A stretch of 64,000 nucleotides of DNA from Candidatus Aenigmatarchaeota archaeon. Lineage in GTDB: Archaea; Aenigmatarchaeota; Aenigmatarchaeia; CG10238-14; SCSR01. Within the stretch, counting starts at the first letter, position 1; each line of letters begins with the position of its first letter. Made by a program: the position numbers and the translations under genes. The DNA lies in NCBI GenBank assembly GCA_016181005.1, contig JACPAE010000003.1, forward strand, positions 1-64,000. The letters are read 5' to 3'. This document shows positions 57,438-64,000 of the stretch, in pieces. The notes under the pieces are model-generated. The model was not told where the DNA came from, made no database searches, and saw nothing but the letters and a program-made list of their open reading frames with translations.

Positions 57438-58436
57438 ATGAAAATGAGCAGGATCAAATGGGTTGCCCTCATTGCTGTCGTCCTTCTTGTAGGATTCGCG
57501 TACGTGGAGGGCGCCACATTAATAAAATCCATAAGGATATTGAATGGGATGTTCTCCAATGCTGAAAGCAGTTATTTTCAAGTTAGCACGCCCGAAGTGA
57601 TTGTGCTGGACAATCAGACCAAGCTCTACATATTCAAGCCTGCGTCCAACGAGAAGCATCCTGCGATGATTTTTTCATTGGGTTTGTGGGAGAACGGCAC
57701 TGACCCTAGATTGCAAAAGCCGGTCGAAACTCTGGTGAACAACGGTTTTGTTGTGGAGCTTGTCGAATCAAACGACACTGCAAGCGGCTATCTGACAAAC
57801 AACAGCGTGAACAGTCTGGTTAAGGGATTTACTTACATGGAAAATCAGGATTATGTGCAGAAGGACAAGATTGGATTTTTCGGCATATCAGTCGGCGCGT
57901 CAGTAGCTTACGTTGCATCCGCGAATCCTGGAATAAGGGATGATGTTCTGTTTATCTTTTGGCTGGGAGGATATTATGACGGTATGGAGTATGTGACGGA
58001 TGTGTTTTCAGATTCCACAGTGCATAACGGAAAAATCATAGAATACCATGCTGACCAGAAAGTTAAGAATGCGTTGCTGACGATGGGAATCATAGACGAG
58101 GAGACTGCTGGAAGGCTGGCACCAACTAAAGACCGTGAGGAAATAAGAGCTTTATTGGAAAGTTCGTCTGCAATTAAGGAACGTATTAGCGCAATTTCGC
58201 CCAGCAATTATGAAGTCGAAGTGAAAATATTTGCGGTCCATGACGTCAATGACAGCTATGTCCCGTTCACGCAGTCCATCCGCCTGGTTGAAGAAAGGGA
58301 AGTAGATGCGCATGTGCAGACTGAACTCGTCAGGCACGCCGTACCGAAGGTTGACGTGGAACTGTTTCAATTTTTGAAAGAGTACGTCAAACTAGTTTTC
58401 CTCACCAACGGGGTGCTGAAGCTGACTGAGAATTAG
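57438..58436 (+). CDS. Membrane-anchored alpha/beta hydrolase
   Basis: An N-terminal hydrophobic segment (IKWVALIAVVLLVGFAYVEG) anchors or exports the protein. The hydrolase core has the nucleophile elbow GFFGISVGASVAY (G-x-S-x-G), preceded by a strand-turn HPAMIFSLGLWENG, and a late Asp/His region (FAVHDVNDSYVPFTQ ... VRHAVPKVD), as in dienelactone-hydrolase-like enzymes. The substrate is unknown. Its stop lies 8 bases before the broken nth gene. Confidence 0.75.
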   Translation: MKMSRIKWVALIAVVLLVGFAYVEGATLIKSIRILNGMFSNAESSYFQVSTPEVIVLDNQTKLYIFKPASNEKHPAMIFSLGLWENGTDPRLQKPVETLVNNGFVVELVESNDTASGYLTNNSVNSLVKGFTYMENQDYVQKDKIGFFGISVGASVAYVASANPGIRDDVLFIFWLGGYYDGMEYVTDVFSDSTVHNGKIIEYHADQKVKNALLTMGIIDEETAGRLAPTKDREEIRALLESSSAIKERISAISPSNYEVEVKIFAVHDVNDSYVPFTQSIRLVEEREVDAHVQTELVRHAVPKVDVELFQFLKEYVKLVFLTNGVLKLTEN

Positions 58437-58444
58437 GGGTATTT

Positions 58445-59073
58445 ATGAAAGCATTAATCCAACTTGCTGAGCTGAAGAAACTGAGCTCCGATATGAGGTT
58501 GGCTGCAGAGAAATGGAGCGAACCGTGGCAAACTTTGATTGCAACTATCTTGTCCGCAAGAACGAGGGACGAGAAGACTATTCCAGTCTCCCAACAATTA
58601 TTCAAGAGGTATGCAAGTGTGAGATCTCTAGCAAATGCGGATTTAAAAGACGTCCAAAAGATAATAAGGCCGATTAATTTCTATAGAACTAAAGGCCGAT
58701 TAATTTCTATAGAACTAAATCCAAAAGCATTGTAAATTGTGCTAGGATTCTAGTTGAAAATTATGAAGGTGTGCTGCCAAAAGATTTCGACAAACTAATC
58801 AAGTTGCCTGGTGTTGGAAGGAAGACTGCAAATGTTTTCCTCTCGGAAATGGGGAAAGATACTATAGGTGTCGATACGCATGTGGCTTACATATCAAGGA
58901 AATTAGGATGGACTAAAAGCAACAAGCCAGAAATAATTGAAGCAGATTTGAAGCGCCTTTTTCCAAGGAGTTACTGGAGGAGGATTAATAGGATTTTAGT
59001 AAGGTTTGGTAAAAGCTATATAAGTAAGAAGGGAAAAGGCAGAATTTTGCAACAGATTAAAAAAATAAAGTAA
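58445..59073 (+). pseudogene. nth: Endonuclease III (nth) disrupted by a 26-bp tandem duplication
   Basis: Nth removes oxidised pyrimidines and nicks abasic sites. The first frame has TLIATILSARTRDEKTIPV, then IIRPINFYRTK. A tandem copy of 26 bases shifts the frame and a stop follows. With one copy removed the protein reads on as NFYRTKSKSIVNCARILVENYEGVLP into LIKLPGVGRKTANVFLSEMGKDTIGVDTHV, including the catalytic Lys HhH motif and Asp. All else is intact, so loss of one repeat by slippage would restore it. It ends RILVRFGKSYISKKGKGRIL and lacks the Fe-S Cys loop. Confidence 0.9.
58666..58717 (+). repeat. 26-bp perfect tandem duplication inside nth
   Basis: AAGGCCGATTAATTTCTATA plus GAACTA occurs twice in a row (58666-58691 and 58692-58717) without mismatch. 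As 26 is not a multiple of 3 it breaks the reading frame. Confidence 0.95.
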
Positions 59074-59143
59074 GGTTTTAAGTTGGTTTTAACCGCTAAT
59101 CACTTGTACAAATATCTTCCTGAAAAGGTCTGATACAGCCTTA

Positions 59144-60253
59144 TTATCTTTTCCCAAATGTCAAATATCTGCCGAATGCTTCTTTAAACTTTCCTTCCAT
59201 GTCTTTCGGTATTGCATAAGCATGAGTCCCATCTTGGCCTACGTTCTTTCCACCCAAATGTGCATATTCATCACTTAATAAGAGTATTCCAATTTCATTT
59301 GCTTTACCTAGTATAGTCTTTCTCCAAGTATTTTTAGGAGCATAGGAACGGACTATATCTTCGATTAAGATATAACCATCTACTAAATTTTGTGGCGAGC
59401 TACCGAATTCTCCTTCTGTTAATCCTGCTTCTTCATAATTAGTATGGGCTAAAGCTGAAGGCGGCAACCTTTCTATCCACGGGACATTCGGAACCATATC
59501 TTTTCTAAATTCTTGCAGTCTGCCGTATTTTATATACATGCCTTTTAGAGTCATCGGGTCTCGTTCAATATATTCTCCCAGACCTAGTGCTATTCCTATA
59601 AGCGCTTGCACGTCGTCTTCTGACGAATCAAGCATAATGAAAGGGCTTAAGGCCATCCTGATAGGTAAATAAGGTAGATTTGGTATCATATTGTCACTAA
59701 CCATTGCAATTGTGATTTTATCCTTCCAAGGTAACTTGGTAGCCAATTGCTTGCGAAATTCTTCCAAAGAAGAAAGCGGGACATAAGGTCTTTCGCGATA
59801 GTCCCTCGTATCAACAAGCCATTCTACATAACCAAGATTTCGTGCAATGTCATTTACGGTTCGTCGCACATCTTTATCTTCTGGATATAGCAACAAAGGC
59901 TCTATTGCCCTAAAAAGTGAAGTGTGTGTGCTCATATCTGCATATCTTACCGGGTTTGGAGATTGAGCAGGCGTAGGTGCTTCAGCGGGAGTGGGTAACT
60001 TTGCTACAGGCGAACTGCTACTTGTGCTGGACAGCGGAATAGAGGTGGGATAAAGTTGTGTTATTAAAGTTCGGGAGAAATCTGTAACTTGAAGAGTTGT
60101 GCCATCAAGTTTTACCATAATATCCAGTCCTGTGTTAGCTAGTTTTTGTTTAAGTTCCTCAAAGTTTTCTGGTGACAATTCCGGACTAGAATTTAATCCC
60201 CTTATAGCTAATTTCATAATTTCCAGCAAGCCTTCGTAAAGTTCATCGTCCAT
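59144..60253 (-). CDS. Hypothetical protein with Pro/Thr linker
   Basis: ATG at 60253 (MDDELYEGLLEIMKLAIRGLNSSPEL) is chosen because ATATTTAAATTTTA lies about 26 bases upstream, and the ORF-track start is inside that spacer. Residues 1-75 are helical, 75-110 form a Ser/Thr/Pro linker (KLPTPAEAPTPAQSPNP), and the rest is mainly helical (SSLEEFRKQLATKLPWKDKITIAMVSDNMIPNLPYLPIRMALSPFIML). No signal peptide. It separates the two nth fragments. No family is recognised. Confidence 0.5.
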   Translation of the reverse strand: MDDELYEGLLEIMKLAIRGLNSSPELSPENFEELKQKLANTGLDIMVKLDGTTLQVTDFSRTLITQLYPTSIPLSSTSSSSPVAKLPTPAEAPTPAQSPNPVRYADMSTHTSLFRAIEPLLLYPEDKDVRRTVNDIARNLGYVEWLVDTRDYRERPYVPLSSLEEFRKQLATKLPWKDKITIAMVSDNMIPNLPYLPIRMALSPFIMLDSSEDDVQALIGIALGLGEYIERDPMTLKGMYIKYGRLQEFRKDMVPNVPWIERLPPSALAHTNYEEAGLTEGEFGSSPQNLVDGYILIEDIVRSYAPKNTWRKTILGKANEIGILLLSDEYAHLGGKNVGQDGTHAYAIPKDMEGKFKEAFGRYLTFGKR

Positions 60254-60297
60254 GAATTGCTTATACACAGTAAAATTTAAATATGAAAGGGGGATGA

Positions 60298-60447
60298 ATG
60301 CGGCGAGCTTCAGAGCTGGCTAAAGGATTCCCAATGAAATACTGGGAGAAAATTAATCCTATCTTAGTTAGATTTGGCAAGACGTACACGAGCAGAAAGA
60401 AGAAGGACGAGCTACTGGAGAACATCAAGAACATTGATGGAAGTTAA
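60298..60447 (+). pseudogene. C-terminal fragment of a second nth gene
   Basis: The 49-residue frame contains FPMKYWEKINPILVRFGKTYTSRKKKDELLENIKNID, closely similar to the end of the nearby nth (FPRSYWRRINRILVRFGKSYISKKGKGRILQQIKKIK). Only this last part remains. It is a diverged partial copy, about 1.2 kb from the first. Confidence 0.75.
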
Positions 60448-60448
60448 C

Positions 60449-61720
60449 TTATCTTTTAACCAGCCTTCTTGCATCAATCATATGAGCATACGCCGGGTAC
60501 TCGTAAAACGGTAATCCGTCGTCAACATGGGATAAAACACTAGCTATTGTCATGCTTTTCACGAAACCGGCTTCTGTAACGCTGTGGATTACATACAAAT
60601 GGTCACCGAACTCCACGACAGGCAATCTGTCTTTACTATTTTTAGGATAGGTTATGTAGCTTCCCCAGGCACTGCTTATGTTCAAATCTTTCTCTTCTAG
60701 CTGAGGGTAAAGTTCGACGACCTGCCTCTTAACTCTTTCGTTTTCTACTTCAGAGGGAACTCTTTCTGAACGAGACCGTGTAGCGCGGGATTCGCTGCCA
60801 ACAATAAGACGATTCCCCACCCGCCTCAAATAAGTGTAAGAGCGATCGTAGCTTTCTACCCATCCAATTTTTAAACTCCCTACATTATTGCCTTGTTCCT
60901 CTGTCAGATCTATTGAGATTACATGGGCATAAGCAGATCTTACAAGATCGTCGCGCGGTAAAGTATCGATAGAATAAACAATGCCCCCGTATGCCTGAGT
61001 GGCTACAACCACTGTTCTTGCCTCAACGTATCCTTCGTTAGTGTAAATCCTGTAGGTGCCATTTAGTTCTCGTTCGATTTTTCGAACCTCGCTGTTTTCA
61101 TAAACCACAGCGCCCTCTTTTTCCGCACCCCCAATCAGTCCTTCAACGAAATTAACAGGATCCACCACCCAAACTTCTTCTTCCGGATAAAAAATTGCAG
61201 TATCCAGGTTAGGACTGTATATAAGACCTGACTCTTTTACTTCCCCGGACGTCAAGATTCTTACTTGCGGCAATCCGTGCTTTTTTCTGATGCCGTCTTC
61301 ATTCTTCATTTTTTCCCTTATCCAGTCTATGTCGGAATCGCCCGCAAACCCCATTCCCATTCCCCCTGTACGCTCGTATCTGATGCTCAACTTGTCGAAA
61401 ATGGGGGGAAGTGAATCCATAGTTTCTTTGTTCGTTCTGTAAGCAAAAACCGCGTCCAACTCAGATATTTCTTCCTCTTCCGCAAGATCATAAATTCCTC
61501 CATTCTCGGGAATAAGTATGCCGACTCCGGCGGCGGAAGATCCTGAGGCAACACGCCCCTTTTCCAAAAGCGCAACTTTATGGCCTTTTCTGCTGAATTC
61601 GTAAGCGCAGGCAGAACCTGCAATACCACAACCTATCACGGCGACGTCCACAATTACCGGCCCTGCAAGAGAACCGTATGGAGGCAATGTACGATCTGGA
61701 CTTACACCCTGCGTAGCCAT
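60449..61720 (-). CDS. FAD-dependent oxidoreductase (DAO/DadA-like)
   Basis: The 423-residue protein has the dinucleotide-binding VDVAVIGCGIAGSACAYEFSRKGHKVALLEKG, the second FAD segment (EARTVVVATQAYGG), and a C-terminal NISSAWGSYITYPKNSKDRLPVVEFGDHLYVIHSVTEAGFVKS, typical of D-amino-acid-oxidase-like flavoenzymes. Substrates in the family include D-amino acids, glycine and glycerol 3-phosphate; none can be chosen here. Divergent from polX. Confidence 0.85.
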   Translation of the reverse strand: MATQGVSPDRTLPPYGSLAGPVIVDVAVIGCGIAGSACAYEFSRKGHKVALLEKGRVASGSSAAGVGILIPENGGIYDLAEEEEISELDAVFAYRTNKETMDSLPPIFDKLSIRYERTGGMGMGFAGDSDIDWIREKMKNEDGIRKKHGLPQVRILTSGEVKESGLIYSPNLDTAIFYPEEEVWVVDPVNFVEGLIGGAEKEGAVVYENSEVRKIERELNGTYRIYTNEGYVEARTVVVATQAYGGIVYSIDTLPRDDLVRSAYAHVISIDLTEEQGNNVGSLKIGWVESYDRSYTYLRRVGNRLIVGSESRATRSRSERVPSEVENERVKRQVVELYPQLEEKDLNISSAWGSYITYPKNSKDRLPVVEFGDHLYVIHSVTEAGFVKSMTIASVLSHVDDGLPFYEYPAYAHMIDARRLVKR

Positions 61721-61753
61721 ATACGTATTATTGAAGGTAAATAATTTATTTAT

Positions 61754-63469
61754 ATGAAGAACTTCGAAATAGCTAAAATTCTTTACAATATAGCTCTTTA
61801 CTTGGAGATGGAAGAGGAGCAGTTCAAACCAAGGGCTTATGAGAAAGCCGCCCGCTCAATCGAGGCTCTGACAGAAGATGTTTCTGGAATTTACAAACGG
61901 GGCGGAATAAAGGCGTTAATGGAAATTCCTGGAGTCGGTGAAAGCATCGCCGAGAAAATTGAGGAAATGCTACTGACCGGGAAGCTGAAGTACTATGAAA
62001 GGCTAAAAAAGAGAATTCCAGTCGACATCGAAGGATTGACATCGATAGAAGGCGTTGGCCCTAAGACGATTAAGATACTCTACAAGAAGCTGAAGATAAG
62101 GACTGTAGGACAGCTGGAGAAGGTTGCAAAACAGGGAAGGATAAGTAAGTTGGAAGGTTTTGGGAATAAGAGTGAGCAGGATATCTTGCGTGGAATTGAA
62201 TTTTTGAAGAGAGGGAAGGGAAGGTTCCTGCTTGGCTATGCAATGCCTCTTTTGAAGGAAATTGAAGGCAGGCTAGGTAAATTGCCCGAAGTTAAAAAGG
62301 TGGACATTGGGGGCAGCACAAGGAGGATGAAGGAGACCATAGGCGACGCGGACTTTCTCGTTGTTTCAAGCAAGCCGCAGAAGGTGATGGACTTTTTCAC
62401 GACTATGCCTGAAATAGCGCATGTTTCCAGCAAGGGGCTGACCAAGTCAATGGTGAAGCTGAAGAACGGTTTGGATGCAGATATTCGTGTCGTACCAGAG
62501 GGAAGCTATGGCGCTGCGCTGCAATACTTCACCGGCAACAAGGACCATAACATTGCATTGAGAAAGATTGCCATTGAAAAGGGTTGGAAGTTGAGTGAGT
62601 ATGGGATTTTTGACAAAAGTGATAGGCAAATAGCTGGAAAGAGTGAGGAAGAGGTGTATAAAAAATTAGGAATGGCGTGGATTCCGCCGGAGCTGAGGGA
62701 GAATACAGGTGAGATAGAAGCTGCTATGAAAAACAAACTGCCTAAGCTGATTGATTATGGGTCATTAAAAGGGGATTTGCAAATACAGACTAAATGGACG
62801 GACGGTACTAATTCCATAAAAGAAATGGCTGAAGAAGCTGAAAATTTGGGGTTGGAATATATAGCGATTACAGATCACACCAAAAGAAATGCGTTTGTTG
62901 GCGGTCTTGATGAAAAGCAAATATTGAAACAAAAAAAAGAGATTGAGAAGACGAATAAAGAACTCGATGGTTTAAGAATTTTATCCGGAACGGAAGTCGA
63001 TATACTCAAAAACGGGGTATTAGACATATCCGACAAGGTTCTGTCACAATTGGATGTTGTGGGTGCGTCGGTGCACTCTAATTTTAACTTGTCAAAAGTG
63101 CAGCAAACTGAGAGAATAATAAAGGCTATGGAAAACGAGCATGTCGACATTTTGTTTCATCCAACTGGAAGGGTGATACAACAGCGGGAGCCTTATGATG
63201 TTGATATGGAAAGGATAATACAGACAGCAAAGGAGACGGGAACCATCCTTGAAATTAATGCTTTTCCCAGCAGGCTTGACTTGAAGGACGAGCACATAAA
63301 ACTTGCGGTGAAGCATGGTGCCAAGTTGATAATAAATTCTGACGCTCACAACAAGAACCAGATTCGTTTTCTTGAGTTTGGGGTTGCGCAGGCGAGAAGA
63401 GGGTGGGCTGAAAGCAAGGATGTTGTCAATACGAGGAAGTTGAAGGATTTTTTGAAACTTTTGAAATGA
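61754..63469 (+). CDS. polX: Family X DNA polymerase with PHP domain
   Basis: PolX fills short gaps in base excision repair, and its PHP domain removes 3' nucleotides. Order: 8-kDa-like domain (FKPRAYEKAARSIEALTEDV), HhH motifs (LMEIPGVGESIAEKI and LTSIEGVGPKTIKILY), the nucleotidyltransferase with DIGGSTRRMKETIGDADFLVV and LDADIRVV, and the C-terminal PHP with IAITDHTKRN, SGTEVDIL, VGASVHSNF and INSDAHN. All catalytic acids are present at the usual 571 residues. Confidence 0.96.
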   Translation: MKNFEIAKILYNIALYLEMEEEQFKPRAYEKAARSIEALTEDVSGIYKRGGIKALMEIPGVGESIAEKIEEMLLTGKLKYYERLKKRIPVDIEGLTSIEGVGPKTIKILYKKLKIRTVGQLEKVAKQGRISKLEGFGNKSEQDILRGIEFLKRGKGRFLLGYAMPLLKEIEGRLGKLPEVKKVDIGGSTRRMKETIGDADFLVVSSKPQKVMDFFTTMPEIAHVSSKGLTKSMVKLKNGLDADIRVVPEGSYGAALQYFTGNKDHNIALRKIAIEKGWKLSEYGIFDKSDRQIAGKSEEEVYKKLGMAWIPPELRENTGEIEAAMKNKLPKLIDYGSLKGDLQIQTKWTDGTNSIKEMAEEAENLGLEYIAITDHTKRNAFVGGLDEKQILKQKKEIEKTNKELDGLRILSGTEVDILKNGVLDISDKVLSQLDVVGASVHSNFNLSKVQQTERIIKAMENEHVDILFHPTGRVIQQREPYDVDMERIIQTAKETGTILEINAFPSRLDLKDEHIKLAVKHGAKLIINSDAHNKNQIRFLEFGVAQARRGWAESKDVVNTRKLKDFLKLLK

Positions 63470-63513
63470 TCACGACAATTTTAGATAAATTTTATATAAC
63501 CGCCGTTAAGTAA

Positions 63514-63578
63514 GTCACGAAGTGACCAAATTCCGAAAGAATTTGAGTTGTCATGCCAATATAAAGTCAGGGATTGGC
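63514..63578 (+). ncRNA. Candidate small RNA with three hairpins
   Basis: In the 172-base gap after polX, TTTATATAACC at 63491 is a TATA box with an expected start near 63515. There begin GTCAC-GAA-GTGAC (63514-63526), CAAATTC-CGAAA-GAATTTG (63527-63545) and GCCAAT ... ATTGGC (63555-63578). Three consecutive hairpins in 65 bases are unlikely by chance. Further on, ATATAC-TACA-GTATAT near 63592 may be an operator for the next gene. Confidence 0.35.
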
Positions 63579-63641
63579 GAGCGACGGAAGTATATACTAC
63601 AGTATATGGGTTTATTTAACCTTTCTGAATAAAGAAATTTT

Positions 63642-63875
63642 ATGGAATTTGATTATACCGACCACGCTGAAGAAAATATAAAAGAGAGAAAATTGAGCAA
63701 GAAGGTTATTGAAGATGTTATTATTAATCCCGAGAAAGTTATAGAAGGTAGATTTGACAGAAAAATAGCACAGAAAATTGTAGGCAACAAACTGCTAAGG
63801 GTTATTTATGAGCAAGAAGATAATATTTATGAGATTGTTACAGCATACTATACAAAGCGTGAAAGATACAAGTGA
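63642..63875 (+). CDS. DUF4258 toxin-like protein
   Basis: The 77-residue protein MEFDYTDHAEENIKERKLSKKVIEDVIINPEKVIEGRF, then LLRVIYEQEDNIYEIVTAYYTKRERYK matches the DUF4258 plan, a small RelE-fold-like family paired with antitoxins. A DUF2283 gene follows after 5 bases, its usual partner. Confidence 0.85.
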   Translation: MEFDYTDHAEENIKERKLSKKVIEDVIINPEKVIEGRFDRKIAQKIVGNKLLRVIYEQEDNIYEIVTAYYTKRERYK

Positions 63876-63880
63876 GATAT

Positions 63881-64000
63881 ATGAAAATAACGTATGATCC
63901 GAGAGCAGATGCGATGAACATCAAGTTCCAAGAAGGGAAGTACGATATAAGCAAAGAGGTAGCAGAAGGCATAATTATTGATTACACCAAAACTGGCAAG
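63881..64000 (+). CDS. DUF2283 protein, cut by the window end
   Basis: ATG at 63881 opens 40 codons that run off the window: MKITYDPRADAMNIKFQEGKYDISKEVAEGIIIDY. The Y-D-x-x-A-D-A-x-x-I/Y pattern and EVAEGIIIDY are the DUF2283 signature. It probably serves as antitoxin to the DUF4258 protein. Confidence 0.85.
   Translation, partial: MKITYDPRADAMNIKFQEGKYDISKEVAEGIIIDYTKTGK

Noticed and set aside
1-64000. CRISPR arrays, rRNA genes and SRP RNA
   Set aside because: No regularly spaced direct repeats and no conserved rRNA or SRP core motifs were found on either strand by eye.

Overview
The window is archaeal chromosome. It carries TBP, MCM, an RPA-like OB protein, both RFC subunits, aIF2-beta, Sec61-beta, Dph2, FtsZ, archaeal-type AspRS, GatCAB and an archaeal RNase P RNA. 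TATA-like boxes lie about 26 bases before many start codons, so many transcripts look leaderless. Short proteins, many lipoprotein-type leaders, PEFG/PGF-like C-termini and two-intron tRNAs resemble DPANN lineages such as Micrarchaeota or Diapherotrites. That placement is inference; no rRNA is present to test it.

Layout. 0-2.6 kb: a minimal SufB-SufC operon led by a Cys-containing HTH regulator. 2.6-9.3 kb: predicted lipoproteins, most with Thr/Pro-rich linkers, around the rfcS-rfcL pair. 9.3-10.7 kb: VapBC and other toxin/antitoxin-like genes between two 31-bp promoter-linked repeats. 10.7-20 kb: surface proteins, including a protein with a C13-like domain whose catalytic Cys is Ser and an 1838-residue Cys-rich anchored protein. 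19.9-24 kb: TBP, MCM, RPA, aIF2-beta and DUF424 on one strand. 24-34 kb: RNase HII, AspRS, rhomboid, a broken msrA, a RelE-type module, Dph2, a METTL5-like methylase and gatB with tRNA-Asn directly downstream. 33.6-39.8 kb: Nre repair protein, a gatC-SDR-flavin/PLP oxidase-gatA operon, a PIN-like protein and MgtC. 40-44.6 kb: ftsZ with an acidic micro-ORF and a PRC-barrel gene, tRNA-Ser, HicBA, a CPA2 antiporter and tRNA-Val. 44.6-51 kb: a defence island (C5 methylase, PD-(D/E)XK nuclease, Vsr, two tiny C2HC zinc-finger proteins, an EVE protein, an HTH protein) ending at an IS4-type transposase. 51-64 kb: subtilase, candidate structured RNA, RNase P RNA, Sec61-beta, M1 aminopeptidase, an nth broken by a 26-bp tandem duplication, an FAD oxidoreductase, PolX and a DUF4258/DUF2283 pair cut by the window end.

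The most unusual content is (i) three tRNA genes that each carry two short introns, five of the six with a readable bulge-helix-bulge at or off the canonical site; (ii) the restriction locus whose two convergent arms each carry their own tiny CxxC-H-C zinc-finger gene; (iii) short peptides absent from the ORF track, including MARRRRRAAAAAAR behind a strong Shine-Dalgarno and a 22-residue acidic peptide behind ftsZ; and (iv) a multi-helix RNA candidate near 52.5 kb. No CRISPR array or rRNA was seen.
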